DNA from: Streptomyces antioxidans
Lineage (GTDB): Bacteria > Actinomycetota > Actinomycetes > Streptomycetales > Streptomycetaceae
Length of the DNA stretch: 64,000 nucleotides
Reading direction: 5' to 3'
Assembly: GCF_000968685.2 (NCBI RefSeq)
Contig: NZ_LAKD02000027.1
Coordinates: 62,001-126,000 of the forward strand
This document shows positions 18,464 through 28,844 of the stretch, one piece after another. Position numbers and translations under genes: made by a program. Within the stretch, counting starts at the first letter, position 1; the number at the start of each line of letters is the position of its first letter. The notes beneath the pieces were generated by a model, which was not told the DNA's origin, did no database searches, and saw only the letters and a program-made list of their open reading frames with translations.

Positions 18464-19726
18464 ATGCTGATGCGTGCCCATGTCGGCGACCAACTGATCG
18501 TCGAGAGCCCCACCACCGGTGCCACCAAACGGGACGGTGAGATCGTCGGACTCCACCATGACGACGGGACACCTCCCTACGAGGTGAGGTGGTCGGACAC
18601 CGACCAGGTCACCCTTGTGTTCCCCGGCCCGGACGCACACATTCACCCCATCGGGAACGAACCGGAACGGCAAGACGAACCGGAACGGCAAGGGGAGGGG
18701 ACCGGCACGGGCCACCGCACCACCACCGCGGCACACCACGGTGCTCGTTCGCTCTCCGAAGCGGTGGTCACGGCGCTGGTGGAGGACGCCACGGCCGCGC
18801 CGTCGATGCACAACGCCCAGCCGTGGCGCTTCCAGTACTTCCGGCGGAGGCGTGTCTTCCATCTGCGGGCCGATCTCCGGGGTGCCCTGCCCCACGCCGA
18901 CCCCGAGCTCCGGGCCCTGCACATCGGCTGTGGCGCCGCCCTGATGAACCTGCGGGTCGCGGTGGCGCACGAGGGCTGGGAGGCGCAGACCCGGCCGCTG
19001 CCCGACCCCGGCGACCCGATGCTGCTGGCGTCGGTGACCCTGACCCGCCCGCTCGGTGACGAGGCTGATCCGGCCGCCCTGTACCCGGCCGTACGCAGCC
19101 GCCACACCAGCCGGTACCCCTTCACCGAGAGGGAGATCCCCGCGTCCGTACGGACCGCCCTCGTCGACGCCGCACACCGGGAAGACGTGTCGCTGTCCTT
19201 CGTCTCCGGGTGGCATCTCCAGCACGTCGTGGACCTAGCGCTGGAGGCCGAGGCCCGCAACCTCACCGACGCCGGTGCCGCCGCGGACCTGGCCCGCTAC
19301 ACCCGAGGCGAGGACGACGCGCGATCGGCCACCGAAGGTGTTCCGGAGTACGCCTTCGGGCCTCGCCGCCGGATCGGCAAGGCTCCCGTGCGTGACTTCG
19401 CGGGCGGCAAGACCGTCCCGGGCCGTCCGACCGCCGACTTCGAGACCGCCCCCCACCTGGTGCTGCTGAGCACTTCCCGCGACCGTCCGGTGGACTGGCT
19501 GCACACCGGCCAGGCGGTGGAGCGGGTGCTGCTGAGCGCCACCCTGGCGGGGCTGTCCGCCTCGTTCGTCACCCAGGCCCTCGAATGGCACGATCTGCGC
19601 TGGCCGCTGCGCGATCCCACGTCGGGCATGGCCTATGTGCAGATGGTGCTGCGGCTGGGGTACGGCCCCCGGGGCACCCAGACCCCCAGGCGGCCGGTCC
19701 AGGACGTACTGGACATCGAGCCCTGA
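18464..19726 (+). CDS. DUF1918 - Acg-like nitroreductase fusion
   Basis: 420 residues; ATG at 18464 or 18470, both behind GAGAGGCGGG. Residues ~3-60 are a DUF1918 domain (MRAHVGDQLIVESP, then GLHHDDGTPPYEVRWSDT). A linker with the repeat EPERQ leads to a nitroreductase-fold domain of the Acg/Rv2032 type: VTALVEDATAAPSMHNAQPW, ADPELRALHIGCGAALMNLR and a C-terminal LRLGYGPRGTQTPRRPV. Acg proteins are nitroreductase relatives with a lid that hinders flavin catalysis and may store FMN; they are DosR-regulated in mycobacteria. Fusion to DUF1918 is unusual to me. Convergent with the CBS-BON gene. Confidence 0.88.
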   Translation: MLMRAHVGDQLIVESPTTGATKRDGEIVGLHHDDGTPPYEVRWSDTDQVTLVFPGPDAHIHPIGNEPERQDEPERQGEGTGTGHRTTTAAHHGARSLSEAVVTALVEDATAAPSMHNAQPWRFQYFRRRRVFHLRADLRGALPHADPELRALHIGCGAALMNLRVAVAHEGWEAQTRPLPDPGDPMLLASVTLTRPLGDEADPAALYPAVRSRHTSRYPFTEREIPASVRTALVDAAHREDVSLSFVSGWHLQHVVDLALEAEARNLTDAGAAADLARYTRGEDDARSATEGVPEYAFGPRRRIGKAPVRDFAGGKTVPGRPTADFETAPHLVLLSTSRDRPVDWLHTGQAVERVLLSATLAGLSASFVTQALEWHDLRWPLRDPTSGMAYVQMVLRLGYGPRGTQTPRRPVQDVLDIEP

Positions 19727-19756
19727 CCCGGCCGCGCCACCTTGGCGGAATCGTCC

Positions 19757-20422
19757 TCACGGAGTGCGCTCCGCCTCCTCCGGCCCGACGCCCCGGAAGT
19801 GGCATTCCACGTCCACGACTCCCTCCACGGCCCGGGCAAGGCGCGCGGCCACCGGGATCAGCGAGGTGTCGCGGAGCTGTCCGGTGAGGGTGACGGTCCC
19901 CTCCCGCACCCGGACATGGACGCTGGCGCCCGGGAGGAGATAGGACGCCACCGTGCGCTGGACCTCTTCCTCGATGTCCTGGTCCGGGCGGAGGAAGACC
20001 TTCAGCAGATCGCCCCGGCTGACGATTCCCTGCAGCTTGCCCTCGGCGTCGACCACGGGAAGCCGCTTGACCCCTCTGACGGCCATGATCCGGGCCGCCT
20101 CGGCCAGCGTGGCGTCCGGATGCACGGTCACCGCCGGGGAGCTCATCAGCTCCTCCGCCGTCAGCGCCCCCGCCTTGGCGAGGTCGGGAAGGCGCCGCAG
20201 CTGCTGGAAGCGGTCCGGGTCGCTGTCCCTGAACTCCTCCTTGGGCAGCAGATCCGCCTCGGAGACGACGCCGATGACACGCCCCTCGCCCTCCAGCACC
20301 GGCATGGCGCTCACCCGCCACTGGCCCAGCGTCTGCACCAGCTCCTTGAACGGCGCGTCACGCCCGACGGCGACCACCGTCCGGGTCATCACATCGCTCA
20401 CGACGTGGAAAGTCTCGGACAC
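19757..20422 (-). CDS. CBS-pair protein with C-terminal BON domain
   Basis: 221 residues. Two CBS motifs (VSDVMTRTVVAVGRDAPF at residues 8-25 and ELMSSPAVTVHPDATLAEAA at ~91-110) form a Bateman module that usually binds adenosine ligands. The last ~75 residues are a BON domain (SYLLPGASVHVRVREGTVTL, then VEGVVDVECHFRGV). It resembles the Hrp1 class of hypoxic-response CBS proteins with an added BON domain. It lies downstream of hypE but is separated from it by a strong hairpin, so it probably has its own promoter. Confidence 0.92.
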   Translation of the reverse strand: MSETFHVVSDVMTRTVVAVGRDAPFKELVQTLGQWRVSAMPVLEGEGRVIGVVSEADLLPKEEFRDSDPDRFQQLRRLPDLAKAGALTAEELMSSPAVTVHPDATLAEAARIMAVRGVKRLPVVDAEGKLQGIVSRGDLLKVFLRPDQDIEEEVQRTVASYLLPGASVHVRVREGTVTLTGQLRDTSLIPVAARLARAVEGVVDVECHFRGVGPEEAERTP

Positions 20423-20474
20423 CGGAGTTCCTCCCTCCGCGCTGCGTTCCGGGGGCTCTTCCCCTTCCAGTGTC

Positions 20475-20509
20475 CGGTCCTCGGGTGTCCTCCGGCCACC
20501 CGAGGACCG
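20475..20509 (-). terminator. hairpin after hypE
   Basis: Perfect 13-bp arms CGGTCCTCGGGTG / CACCCGAGGACCG with a 9-base loop, immediately after the hypE stop and upstream of the CBS-BON gene. It should end the hydrogenase operon. Confidence 0.7.
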
Positions 20510-20515
20510 CGCCGC

Positions 20516-21577
20516 TCAGCAGATCCGGGGAAGCTGCTCACCCAGCGGCAGATCCACGATCCGGGTCCCGCCAAGTCCGGTACGGGCCACGACCATGCCG
20601 GGGTGTTCGGCCACGCACGCGCCGATCACGGCCGTCTCACGCCCGAGCGGATGGCCACGCATCGCGTCCAGGACCGCCTCCGCGTGTTCCCCGGGCACGA
20701 AGGCCACCAGACGGCCCTCATTGGCCACGTACATCGGGTCCAGGCCGAGGAGGGCACAGGCGGTGGCGACCGCCTCCGGGACGGGCACCGCCGCCTCGTC
20801 CAGGGCGACACCGGTGCCGGAGGCCGTGGCGATCTCGTGGAGAGCGGTGGCCAGACCGCCTCTCGTGGGGTCGCGCAGGACGTGGAGGTCGGGGGTGACG
20901 GCGAGCATCGCCCGGACGAGTCCGGCCAGGGGCGCGGTGTCGCTGACCACTTCGGTGCCGAACGTCAGCCCTTCGCGGACGCTGAGGATGGCGATGCCGT
21001 GCTGCCCGATCGGTCCGCTGACGATCACCACATCACCGGGGCGCGCTCGCTGCGGACGGATGTCCACCCCTTCGGGGATCAGCCCGATCCCCGCCGTGTT
21101 CACATACACACCGTCCCCGTGGCCGGAGTCCACCACCTTGGTGTCGCCGGTGACCACGGTGACGTCCGCTGCGCGGGCGGCCGCCCCGAGCGCCTGGGCG
21201 ACCCGCCCGACGGTGCTCAGCTCCGTGCCCTCCTCCAGGATGAACGCGCAGGACAGGTGCGCGGGAACGGCGCCGCTCATGGCCAGGTCGTTGACGGTGC
21301 CGTTGACCGCCAGGTCTCCGATGCTCCCGCCGGGGAAGAACAGCGGGCGGACCACATGGGAGTCGGTGGAGAAGGCCAGCCGGGCACCGCCGAGCGTGAC
21401 GGCGGCCGAGTCGGTGAGCCCTCCCAGCGTCTCGCCGCCGTAGGCCGGGAGGAAGAGGTGCCGGGTGAGCTCCGCCGAGAGCGCTCCTCCGCCGCCGTGG
21501 CCCATCACCACCACCGGGTGGTCGCGCAGCGGCACCGGGCAGGACCAGCCGGTGGTGTCGGCGGTGATGTCAGTCAA
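20516..21577 (-). CDS. hypE: hydrogenase maturation protein HypE
   Basis: About 353 residues from a TTG at 21577 (GGAG 10 bases before it) that overlaps the hypD stop; the exact start is uncertain and the frame is open to 21715. HypE makes the cyanide ligands of the [NiFe] centre by dehydrating its carbamoylated C-terminal cysteine. Visible features are [17 protein letters not shown], the ATP-binding stretch [40 protein letters not shown] and the diagnostic C-terminus PRIC, whose last Cys is the carbamoyl acceptor. Last gene of the run hyd-protease-hypF-hypC-hypD-hypE. Confidence 0.95.
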   Translation of the reverse strand: MTDITADTTGWSCPVPLRDHPVVVMGHGGGGALSAELTRHLFLPAYGGETLGGLTDSAAVTLGGARLAFSTDSHVVRPLFFPGGSIGDLAVNGTVNDLAMSGAVPAHLSCAFILEEGTELSTVGRVAQALGAAARAADVTVVTGDTKVVDSGHGDGVYVNTAGIGLIPEGVDIRPQRARPGDVVIVSGPIGQHGIAILSVREGLTFGTEVVSDTAPLAGLVRAMLAVTPDLHVLRDPTRGGLATALHEIATASGTGVALDEAAVPVPEAVATACALLGLDPMYVANEGRLVAFVPGEHAEAVLDAMRGHPLGRETAVIGACVAEHPGMVVARTGLGGTRIVDLPLGEQLPRIC

Positions 21578-22691
21578 TGGAAGCCGTCTCCTCCGTGCGG
21601 GGCGTGGCCAGACGCCGGTACAGGTAGTAGGCGGCGCACGCGCCCTCGCTGGAGACCATGGTCGCGCCGAGCGGTGTGCGCGGAGTGCAAGCGGTGCCGA
21701 AGGCCGCGCACTCATGGGGTTTGATCAGCCCCTGGAGCACTTCTCCGGCGCGGCACACCGTGGGCTCCTCGGTGGCCGGGCCGGTGACCTCGAACCGGTG
21801 CTCGGCGTCGTGGTCGCGGTAGGCGTCCGCCAGCCGCCAGCCGCTGTCCGCGATGGTGCCGATGCCGCGCCATGCGCGGTCGGTGGTGGTGAACACCTCT
21901 CCCAGCACGCCGAGGGCGACCGGGTTGCCCTGTGGGCGCACGGCGCGCGGATAGGCGTTCTCGACGCGGTGTTCGCCCCGTTCGAGTTGGCGGACCGCCC
22001 GGCGGATGCCCTCCAGGATGTCCAGCGGCTCGAATCCGGTGACCACGATGGGCACCTTGTGGGTGTCGGCGAGGGCGGGGTACTCGAGGGTGCCCATCAC
22101 GCTGCACACGTGTCCCGCGGCGAGGAAGGCCTGGACACGGCAGTCCGGCGACCGCATGATCGCCTCGATGGCCGGTGGCACCCGGACATGGGAGACCAGC
22201 AGGCTGAAGTTCCGCACCCCGAGCCGTTTGGCCTGGCGGGCCGCCATGGCGATGGCGGGCGCGGTGGTCTCGAAGCCGACACCGAAGAACACCACCTCCC
22301 TTTCCGGCGCCTGCTGGGCGATGCGCAGGGCGTCCATGGGTGAGTAGACGACGCGGACGTCCGCGCCGTCGCCCTTGACCCGGAACAGGTCACGGTCGCT
22401 GCCCGGCACCCGCAGCATGTCGCCGAACGAGCAGAAGACCACGCCCGGGCGGGAGGCGATCTCCAGCGCCTTGTCGATGACCTCCAGCGGAGTGACACAG
22501 ACCGGACAGCCCGGCCCATGGATCAACTCGATGTGCCCGGGCAGCAGTTGGTCGATGCCGTGCCGGATGATCGAGTGGGTCTGACCGCCGCAGACCTCCA
22601 TCAGGGCCCATGGCCGGGTGACCGTCCGGGTGATGTCGTCCAGGAGTCGCCGCGCCAGGGCGGGGTCCTGGAACTCGTCGAGGTATTTCAC
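21570..22691 (-). CDS. hypD: hydrogenase maturation protein HypD
   Basis: 373 residues, GTG start overlapping the hypC stop. HypD is the iron-sulfur scaffold on which Fe(CN)2CO is assembled with HypC. Conserved motifs: [21 protein letters not shown] with the essential cysteines, [10 protein letters not shown], and the C-terminal cysteines in [10 protein letters not shown] and [13 protein letters not shown] that hold the [4Fe-4S] cluster. The 3' end overlaps the probable hypE start. Confidence 0.97.
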   Translation of the reverse strand: MKYLDEFQDPALARRLLDDITRTVTRPWALMEVCGGQTHSIIRHGIDQLLPGHIELIHGPGCPVCVTPLEVIDKALEIASRPGVVFCSFGDMLRVPGSDRDLFRVKGDGADVRVVYSPMDALRIAQQAPEREVVFFGVGFETTAPAIAMAARQAKRLGVRNFSLLVSHVRVPPAIEAIMRSPDCRVQAFLAAGHVCSVMGTLEYPALADTHKVPIVVTGFEPLDILEGIRRAVRQLERGEHRVENAYPRAVRPQGNPVALGVLGEVFTTTDRAWRGIGTIADSGWRLADAYRDHDAEHRFEVTGPATEEPTVCRAGEVLQGLIKPHECAAFGTACTPRTPLGATMVSSEGACAAYYLYRRLATPRTEETASID

Positions 22692-22987
22692 CGGTTCTCC
22701 TCCCCGGGCGCCCCGTCCGCCTCGGCCGCCGCACGGACCCAGGAATCGCCGAACTCCTCGTCCAGCGCCCCGATCCGCTCAAAGAGCCGGAGGGTGGCCA
22801 GGGCTGACTCCTCGTCGAGCCGCTGGATGGCGAAGCCGACGTGGACGATCGCGTACTCACCGACCCCGATCTCCGGGAGATAGGCGAGGCAGACGTCCTT
22901 GACCACCCCGCCGAAGTCGACCCGCGCCATCGGCGTACCGTCCCGTTCCTCGATGCCGACCACGCGGCCGGGTACGGCCAGGCACAT
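22688..22987 (-). CDS. hypC: hydrogenase maturation chaperone HypC
   Basis: 99 residues. It begins [10 protein letters not shown], the signature of HypC, whose Cys2 binds the Fe(CN)2CO group and carries it to the hydrogenase large subunit. The body [16 protein letters not shown] and [19 protein letters not shown] is standard. The C-terminal ~25 residues are a longer-than-usual Ala/Glu tail. It sits between hypF and hypD, overlapping the latter. Confidence 0.96.
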   Translation of the reverse strand: MCLAVPGRVVGIEERDGTPMARVDFGGVVKDVCLAYLPEIGVGEYAIVHVGFAIQRLDEESALATLRLFERIGALDEEFGDSWVRAAAEADGAPGEENR

Positions 22988-23005
22988 GTGCTCCTCCTCG
23001 GTTCC

Positions 23006-25321
23006 TCAGGTGTCGGCGATACGGGCGGCGACGACCGCCTGTCCCAGGGCCAGACCGCCGTCGCCGGGCGGCACCACCGTGTGCCCGAGTACGGTGAATC
23101 CGTCCTCGGCAAGGCCCTCGGTACACATCGCGTCCAGGAGGGCGTTGGCGAACAATCCGCCGGTGAGGAGAACCGTCCGCACGCCCGTGCTCCGATGTGC
23201 CTTCCGGCAGGCCGTGCGGACCGCACCGGCGACCGCCCGGTGGAAGCGGGCGGCGATCAGCGGCACCGCCGTGTCCGCACGGAGATCGGCCACGATCGCC
23301 GCCAGCAGCGGTGCGGGATCCTCGAGCGCGAACGGGTAGCCGTCCCGCACCCCGTCGGCGGTCACGGCGGCGGCCTCCAGCTCCACGGCGGCCTGGGCCT
23401 CGTACCCCGCCCGGTGGCAGACACCCACCAGCGAGGACACGGCGTCGAACAGCCGCCCGACGCTGGACGTCGGCACACAGGCGACGCCGCGTGCCAACTG
23501 GGCCTCCAGCAGCCGGAGTTCGTCGTGCGGGCAGACGGCGGCGCACGGCAGGTCGGGCGACCAGGCGAGGCCGGCCGCGCGCAGATGGGCCAGCGCCATC
23601 CGATAGGGACGGCGCACCGCCGCGTCGCCGCCGGGCAGGGGCACATACGCCAGATGCGCCATGCGGCGGTAGCCCGCGTAGTCGGCCAGCAGCACCTCGC
23701 CGCCCCATACGGCGCCGTCGTCGCCGTGGCCGGTGCCGTCGAAGGCGACGCCGAGCACCGGTTCGTCCAGCCCGTGCTCCGCCATCGCGGACGCGATATG
23801 GGCGTGGTGGTGCTGGACCAGGGTCAGCGGCCGGCCGTCACGCCGTGCCCATCGCGCGGACCGGTAGCCGGGGTGGCGATCGGCGGCGATGCGGACCGGC
23901 TCGACGCGGGTGAGTGCCCGCAGATGGCTCTCGGCACGCTCGAAGGCGTGCTGGGCGGGCAGGCTGTCCATGTCCCCGATGTGGGCGGACAGCCAAGCCC
24001 CGTCGCCCTCCGCCAGGCACAGGGTGTTCTTCAGGTCCCCGCCGACAGCGAGGACCGGACGGACGGCCACGGGAAGGCGGACGCGCGACGGGGCGAAGCC
24101 GCGCGAGCGGCGGACCGGCAGGGGCGAACCGTCCGCGCGGACCCGGACCACCGAATCATCACAGGCCACCGCGATGGGCCGGTCATGCCAGAGCCGGGCA
24201 TCGGCCAGCCCGTCCAGACGTCGCCGCGCCTCCCCGTCGTCGGTCACCAGCGGCTCACCGGAGAGGTTTCCGCTGGTCACCACCAGAATGCCGGGGCCGG
24301 GCGGATCGTCAGGAAGGCCGAACAGGAGTTGGTGCAGCGGGGTGTAGGGCAGCAGCACCCCGATGTCCGGGCTCCCCGGGCACACCTGTGGCGCGAGCGG
24401 GGTCGGGGACCGGCGGCGCAGCAGCACGATGGGGCGGGACCGCCCGGTGAGGACGCGGCGCTCCGCCGGGCCGAGGTGGCCGAGCCGGGCGGCGGTGTCG
24501 GCGTCGGGGGTCATGACGGCGAACGGCTTGTCGCCACGGGCCTTGCGGCGCCGCAGTTCGCCCACGGTCCTCGGGGCGGCGGCGTCGCAGACCAGGTGGT
24601 AGCCGCCGATGCCCTTGACCGCCACGATCGCCCCGGCCGCGAGCATCCGCCGGGCCTCGGCCAGCGCGGCCCCGCCCTCCCGCCGTGCGGGGCCGGTGAG
24701 TCTCAGCCGTGGCCCACAGGCCCAGCAGGCGACGGGCTGGGCGTGGAACCGCCGGTCGGACGGGTCCGTGTACTCCGCCGCGCAGTCCGGGCACATCGGG
24801 AACGCCGCCATCGTGGTGGTGGCCCGGTCGTAGGGCAGAGTGGCGGCGATGGTGAAGCGCGGGCCGCAGTCGGTGCAGGTGAGGAACGGGTGCCGGTGGC
24901 GGCGGTCGGCCGGATCCGCCAGCTCCGCCAGGCAGGCGTCGCAGGTGGCGGCGTCGGGCGGGACCAGGGTGCGGCCGGGGCCCGCCGTGGACGGCGCGAT
25001 CGCGAACCCGGTGCCGCCGGTCGGCGGCAGCTCGGAGACGGCCACCGAGGCGATGTCCGCCAGTGGGGGTGCGTCCGCCGTCAGCCGGTGGCAGAAGAGG
25101 GCCACCGTGTCGGGGGCGCCTTCGATCTCGATCCGTGCCCCGGCCGGTCCGTTGGCCACCTGTCCGGAGAGGCCCAGTTCGGTGGCCACGGCATGGACGA
25201 AGGGCCGGAAGCCCACGCCCTGTACCACGCCACCGACCGCCACCAGGCGGCGGACCGGCCGTTGCGAGTGTTCGGTGTCCGGCTCCGCCGTGGCGGAGCC
25301 GGACACCGAGGGCTGTTTCAT
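23006..25321 (-). CDS. hypF: carbamoyltransferase HypF
   Basis: 771 residues from the ATG at 25321, with GGAGG nine bases upstream. HypF makes carbamoyl-adenylate from carbamoyl phosphate and loads HypE. Domain order: acylphosphatase-like ([19 protein letters not shown], residues ~30-115), two zinc-finger-like CxxC-x18-CxxC units ([32 protein letters not shown]), a YrdC/Sua5 domain ([15 protein letters not shown]), and a Kae1-like C-terminal domain with [16 protein letters not shown] and GGLFANALL. The start overlaps the protease stop. A perfect 18-bp-arm hairpin lies in its first codons. Confidence 0.95.
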   Translation of the reverse strand: MKQPSVSGSATAEPDTEHSQRPVRRLVAVGGVVQGVGFRPFVHAVATELGLSGQVANGPAGARIEIEGAPDTVALFCHRLTADAPPLADIASVAVSELPPTGGTGFAIAPSTAGPGRTLVPPDAATCDACLAELADPADRRHRHPFLTCTDCGPRFTIAATLPYDRATTTMAAFPMCPDCAAEYTDPSDRRFHAQPVACWACGPRLRLTGPARREGGAALAEARRMLAAGAIVAVKGIGGYHLVCDAAAPRTVGELRRRKARGDKPFAVMTPDADTAARLGHLGPAERRVLTGRSRPIVLLRRRSPTPLAPQVCPGSPDIGVLLPYTPLHQLLFGLPDDPPGPGILVVTSGNLSGEPLVTDDGEARRRLDGLADARLWHDRPIAVACDDSVVRVRADGSPLPVRRSRGFAPSRVRLPVAVRPVLAVGGDLKNTLCLAEGDGAWLSAHIGDMDSLPAQHAFERAESHLRALTRVEPVRIAADRHPGYRSARWARRDGRPLTLVQHHHAHIASAMAEHGLDEPVLGVAFDGTGHGDDGAVWGGEVLLADYAGYRRMAHLAYVPLPGGDAAVRRPYRMALAHLRAAGLAWSPDLPCAAVCPHDELRLLEAQLARGVACVPTSSVGRLFDAVSSLVGVCHRAGYEAQAAVELEAAAVTADGVRDGYPFALEDPAPLLAAIVADLRADTAVPLIAARFHRAVAGAVRTACRKAHRSTGVRTVLLTGGLFANALLDAMCTEGLAEDGFTVLGHTVVPPGDGGLALGQAVVAARIADT
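25272..25309. promoter_or_regulatory. perfect 18-bp-arm inverted repeat at the 5' end of hypF
   Basis: Arms TCGGTGTCCGGCTCCGCC (25272-25289) and its exact complement (25292-25309) with a two-base spacer GT, 12 bases inside hypF. As RNA it would be an extremely stable hairpin over codons 5-17; as DNA it could be a site. It may attenuate transcription into hypFCDE or limit hypF translation. Confidence 0.6.
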
Positions 25322-25839
25322 GGACACGGCGCCTCCGATCCCCGGTCGTCGGCCAGCGCGCTCGTGTGCCGGAGCCGGTCGTGCGCCTCGTCGATGGCCC
25401 CGGCCACGCGGCGGATCAGCTCGGGGAGCGCGTCGGCCACGGCGGTGCTGAGCCCGTGGCCGAGGCCGAAGTCCGCCCCCTCCACCGCGTGCACCGTCAG
25501 CTCCCTGGGCATCCGGTCGAGCGCCGCGGCCAGGGCGAAGGTCTCGCCGAGCCCGAGGGCGTGGGTGCTGGCGGAGGGTGCGGCGCATCGCGCGGCCCGC
25601 TCCGCGGTCAGGGTGTGCAGCCGCCCCGGCCGCCCGGGGTGCGCGTGCACCACTTCGACCACGATGACGGCGTCCTGACGGCGCCACAGGCCGAGCATCC
25701 TCCCGGGCTCGCCGTCGCCGTCGGTCAGCACCGCGTCCTTCGGCGGGGCGGCGCGCAGGGCCTCGATGACGGCCGGGCCCGCGCCGTCGTCCCGGCGGTA
25801 CGGATTGCCCACGCCGATGACCACCACCCGGCCCGTCAT
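25318..25839 (-). CDS. hydrogenase maturation protease
   Basis: 173 residues from the ATG at 25839. It has the HyaD/HycI-type signature GVGNPYRRDDGAGPAV near the N-terminus (Asp nickel ligand), then VVEVVHAHPGRPG in place of the central Asp-rich strand, and STHALGLGETFALA with the C-terminal His/Gly motif. Such proteases remove the C-terminal extension of the large subunit once nickel is inserted. The gene directly follows the large-subunit gene with an overlap, as expected for a dedicated protease. Confidence 0.92.
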   Translation of the reverse strand: MTGRVVVIGVGNPYRRDDGAGPAVIEALRAAPPKDAVLTDGDGEPGRMLGLWRRQDAVIVVEVVHAHPGRPGRLHTLTAERAARCAAPSASTHALGLGETFALAAALDRMPRELTVHAVEGADFGLGHGLSTAVADALPELIRRVAGAIDEAHDRLRHTSALADDRGSEAPCP

Positions 25840-27191
25840 CCGCGCTCCACCGTCAGGTCCAGGAAGTGGGCGGAGCAGGAGATGCACGGGTCGTGGTTGC
25901 GCACCGCCCGCTCGCACAGCGAGGTCAGCTCCTCGTCACCGGGCGGTTCGCCCGGCCCGTCCAGGCGGGACTGCACCTGACGGCGCAGGTCGTACTCGAT
26001 GGCGGCCTGGTTCTGCGCGGTGGGCGGCACGATACGGGCGAGGGTGAGGGTGCCGTCCGCGTCCATGGCGTAGCGGTGGTAGAGCAGCCCGCGCGGCGCC
26101 TCGGTGGCCGCGCGGCCGGTCGCCGGGCGCGGTGGCACGGCGAGGTACGGCCGGGCGGGCGGCTCGTAGGCGTCGATGATCCGCAGCGCCTCGGCCACGG
26201 CGTGGGCCACCTCGACGGCGCGCACGATGATGCTCCGGAACGGATTGCGGCACACCCTCCCGGTGGCCGGATCGCCCAGCCCCGCCTCCCGTGCGGCGTC
26301 GAGGGCCGAGGGGTGGAGCCACCGTCCGCTGACCGCGTACCGGGCCAGTGAGCCGGTCAGATAGTGGTGGCCGTCCAGCTCGGACACCAGGGCGGTCGAG
26401 TGCGGGACCTGCCGTTCCACCACATGGCGCTCGAACTCCTCCACCGGAAGAGCGCGTACGGGGGCGGCGGCGTCCGAGCCCGCCCCCGCGGCCATGACGG
26501 CCGGGGTTCCGGAGTCGATGGCGTACCGGCCGGGGTCGCGCATCGCCAGGAACGGGCCGTCGTACGTGGCGTCGGGGAAGTCGAAGCTGGCCACCCATTG
26601 CACGGTCGCCAGCGCGTCGTCATGGGCCCGGCGCAACCGCTCGGCCAGCGGGGCGAGTTCGGCCGGTGCGGGGACGCGGTAGAAGCCGCCGACGCGGACG
26701 TTGACCGGGTGGATGGCGCGACCGCCGAGCTGTTCCATGATGGCGTTGCCCGCCTGTTTGATCCGCAGGCCGCGTTCCACGGCCGCGCGGTGCTCACGGG
26801 CGAGTTCGACGGCGCTGGGACATCCGAGGAAGTCGGGGGCGTGCAGCAGATGGATGTGGAGGGACTGGCTCTCGATCCATTCGCCGTAGTAGAGCAGCCG
26901 CCGCAGTCGCGCGAGCGGTCCGTCGACCGTCACCCCGCAGGCCCGCTCGATGGCCTGGCATGCGGTCATCTGGTAGGCCACCGGGCAGATTCCGCAGATC
27001 CGTGAGGTGATGTCGGGTGGCTCGCCATGGCCGCGGCCGACGAGGAAGGCCTCGAAGAAGCGCGGCGGCTCGTAGACCCGCAGTCGCGCCTCGGCGACCG
27101 TCCCGTCGCGCACGGCCAGTTGGAGGGCCGCCTCCCCCTCCACCCGGGCGAGTGCGTCCAGACGCAGCACACGGGATCCGCGGTGGCTCAT
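25836..27191 (-). CDS. [NiFe]-hydrogenase large (alpha) subunit, group 3b-like
   Basis: 451 residues, ATG at 27191 overlapping the small-subunit stop. Nickel ligands are visible at both ends: [12 protein letters not shown] (Cys66, Cys69) and [10 protein letters not shown] (Cys436, Cys439). His442 precedes a nine-residue tail (FLDLTVERG) that the protease should remove. The short, soluble protein lacking membrane partners, and the gene order beta - cNMP - gamma - delta - alpha, fit bidirectional NADP-linked group 3b (sulfhydrogenase-type) enzymes, which oxidise or evolve H2 with NADP(H). Confidence 0.95.
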   Translation of the reverse strand: MSHRGSRVLRLDALARVEGEAALQLAVRDGTVAEARLRVYEPPRFFEAFLVGRGHGEPPDITSRICGICPVAYQMTACQAIERACGVTVDGPLARLRRLLYYGEWIESQSLHIHLLHAPDFLGCPSAVELAREHRAAVERGLRIKQAGNAIMEQLGGRAIHPVNVRVGGFYRVPAPAELAPLAERLRRAHDDALATVQWVASFDFPDATYDGPFLAMRDPGRYAIDSGTPAVMAAGAGSDAAAPVRALPVEEFERHVVERQVPHSTALVSELDGHHYLTGSLARYAVSGRWLHPSALDAAREAGLGDPATGRVCRNPFRSIIVRAVEVAHAVAEALRIIDAYEPPARPYLAVPPRPATGRAATEAPRGLLYHRYAMDADGTLTLARIVPPTAQNQAAIEYDLRRQVQSRLDGPGEPPGDEELTSLCERAVRNHDPCISCSAHFLDLTVERG

Positions 27192-28030
27192 CGGGGCCCT
27201 TCTTCCGCTGGGGTCCCCGGGGCCTCCTGGGCCGCGAGTCCGGGTACGGGGCCGTATTCGGGCGAGGCCGCGTTGAAGGTGCGGAAGACGCGCACGATGT
27301 CCCGCTCGGTCATGCCGTCGTGGCGCAGCTCGCGCACCATGGCCTCCAGGTTGGGGGTGGCCATCGGCCCGAAGCAGCCGTAGCACCCGCGCCCGTAGGC
27401 GGGACAGAGGGCACCGCACCCGGCGTGGGTGACCGGCCCCAGGCACGGGACACCCTGGGCGACGGTGATGCAGGTCGTGCCGCGCCGCTTGCACTCGAAG
27501 CAGACGCTGTGGCTGGAGATGTTCGGCTTTCGCCCGGCCAGAAAGGCCGTGAGCACTTCCAGTAGCTGGCCGCGGTCGATCGGACAGCCGCGCAGTTCGA
27601 AGTCGACCGGTACCTGCGCCGAGATGGGGGTGGAGGTGTCCAGGGTCGCGATGTACTCCGGACTGGCGTAGACCGCGGCCCGGAACTCCTCGACGTCCGC
27701 GAAGTTGCGCAGGGCCTGAATGCCGCCCGCGGTGGCGCAGGCGCCGATGGTGACCAGGCGGCGGGAGATCCGACGGATGTGGTGGATGCGCCGGACGTCC
27801 TCGACGGTGGTGATGGACCCTTCCACCAGGGAGAGGTCGTACGGTCCGGTCCCCGCGAGGGTGGCGGGCTCCCGGGAGTCCTCCGCGCTGGACATCTCCA
27901 GGAAGTGGGTGATGCGCACCCGGTCGGTGAGCGGGAGCAGTTCGTCCTCGCAGTCGAGCAGGGTCAGCTGGCAGCCGTCGCACGAGGCGAACTTCCACAC
28001 CGCGAGGGAGGGGCGGGGGTCGGGTTCCAT
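27188..28030 (-). CDS. [NiFe]-hydrogenase small (delta) subunit
   Basis: 280 residues. It has the proximal cluster motif [44 protein letters not shown], and a cysteine-rich C-terminal half ([39 protein letters not shown]) for the remaining clusters. There is no twin-arginine signal, so the enzyme stays in the cytoplasm. It passes electrons from the NiFe site to the gamma and beta subunits. Confidence 0.95.
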   Translation of the reverse strand: MEPDPRPSLAVWKFASCDGCQLTLLDCEDELLPLTDRVRITHFLEMSSAEDSREPATLAGTGPYDLSLVEGSITTVEDVRRIHHIRRISRRLVTIGACATAGGIQALRNFADVEEFRAAVYASPEYIATLDTSTPISAQVPVDFELRGCPIDRGQLLEVLTAFLAGRKPNISSHSVCFECKRRGTTCITVAQGVPCLGPVTHAGCGALCPAYGRGCYGCFGPMATPNLEAMVRELRHDGMTERDIVRVFRTFNAASPEYGPVPGLAAQEAPGTPAEEGPR

Positions 28031-28031
28031 G

Positions 28032-28844
28032 TCATAGCTCCCTGACGGCGAGCAGGGGCCGGGCGGTGTCGTAGCCGACGACCGGGCCGTCCCGGCACAG
28101 CAGCAGGGGCCCCAGCTGGCAGTGGCCGCAATGCCCGGTGCCGCAGCGCATGTTCCGTTCCAGCGACACCTGGACCCGGCCCGCGGGCAGCCCGCGGGCG
28201 AGCAGCGCCCGGGCGGTGTGCCGGATCATCACCTCGGGGCCGCAGAGCAGCGCGGCGGTGCGATCCGGGCGCCAGTCGAGCCGGTCCAGCAGGGTGGTGA
28301 CCACGCCCACGCTGCCCCGCCAGCCGGGGCCGGGCCGGTCGACGGTCACCTCGACCTGGGCCGGGGCGCGCCGCCAGTGTTCCAGTTCCTCCCCGTAGAG
28401 CAGATCCTCGGGCGTGCGGGCCCCGATCAGCACATGAAGACGGCCGTAGCGCCCGGGGTGGTCGAGCACATGGCGCACCGCCGGGCGCAGCGGGGCGAGC
28501 CCGATGCCACCGGCGATCACCAGGACGTCCGACCCGGCCGCCGCGCCGAGGTCCCAGCCGGTGCCGTAGGGACCCCGCAGGCCGATCGTGTCCCCCGCCC
28601 CGAGTCGGCACAGTGCGCCGGTGACCGCGCCGATCGCGCGGATGGTGTGCACCAGACGGTGGCCGTCACCGATCACACTGACCGAGATCGGCACCTCACC
28701 GGCGCCGAAGGCGTACACCATGGCGAACCGGCCCGGCGAGAACTCAGGCAGCGCCCGCCCCACCGGTGCGACCCCAAGCGACACACAGTCCGCGGTCTCC
28801 GCCGAGACGGCGGTCACCCGGTACGGCAGTGGAACGGTGGTCAC
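28032..28844 (-). CDS. hydrogenase gamma subunit, FAD/NAD(P)-binding with [2Fe-2S]
   Basis: About 270 residues from the GTG at 28844, which overlaps the stop of the cNMP gene (GTGA). The N-terminal FAD-binding barrel ([20 protein letters not shown]), the NAD(P) domain ([17 protein letters not shown], then LLCGPEVMI) and a C-terminal [2Fe-2S] site [14 protein letters not shown] plus a later Cys match the dihydroorotate-dehydrogenase-electron-transfer family found in group 3b hydrogenases. This subunit is the pyridine nucleotide site. Confidence 0.93.
   Translation of the reverse strand: MTTVPLPYRVTAVSAETADCVSLGVAPVGRALPEFSPGRFAMVYAFGAGEVPISVSVIGDGHRLVHTIRAIGAVTGALCRLGAGDTIGLRGPYGTGWDLGAAAGSDVLVIAGGIGLAPLRPAVRHVLDHPGRYGRLHVLIGARTPEDLLYGEELEHWRRAPAQVEVTVDRPGPGWRGSVGVVTTLLDRLDWRPDRTAALLCGPEVMIRHTARALLARGLPAGRVQVSLERNMRCGTGHCGHCQLGPLLLCRDGPVVGYDTARPLLAVREL

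Noticed and set aside
22841-25678. 945-codon plus-strand frame opposite hypF
   Set aside because: Shadow frame; hypF has all four domains and correct operon overlaps.
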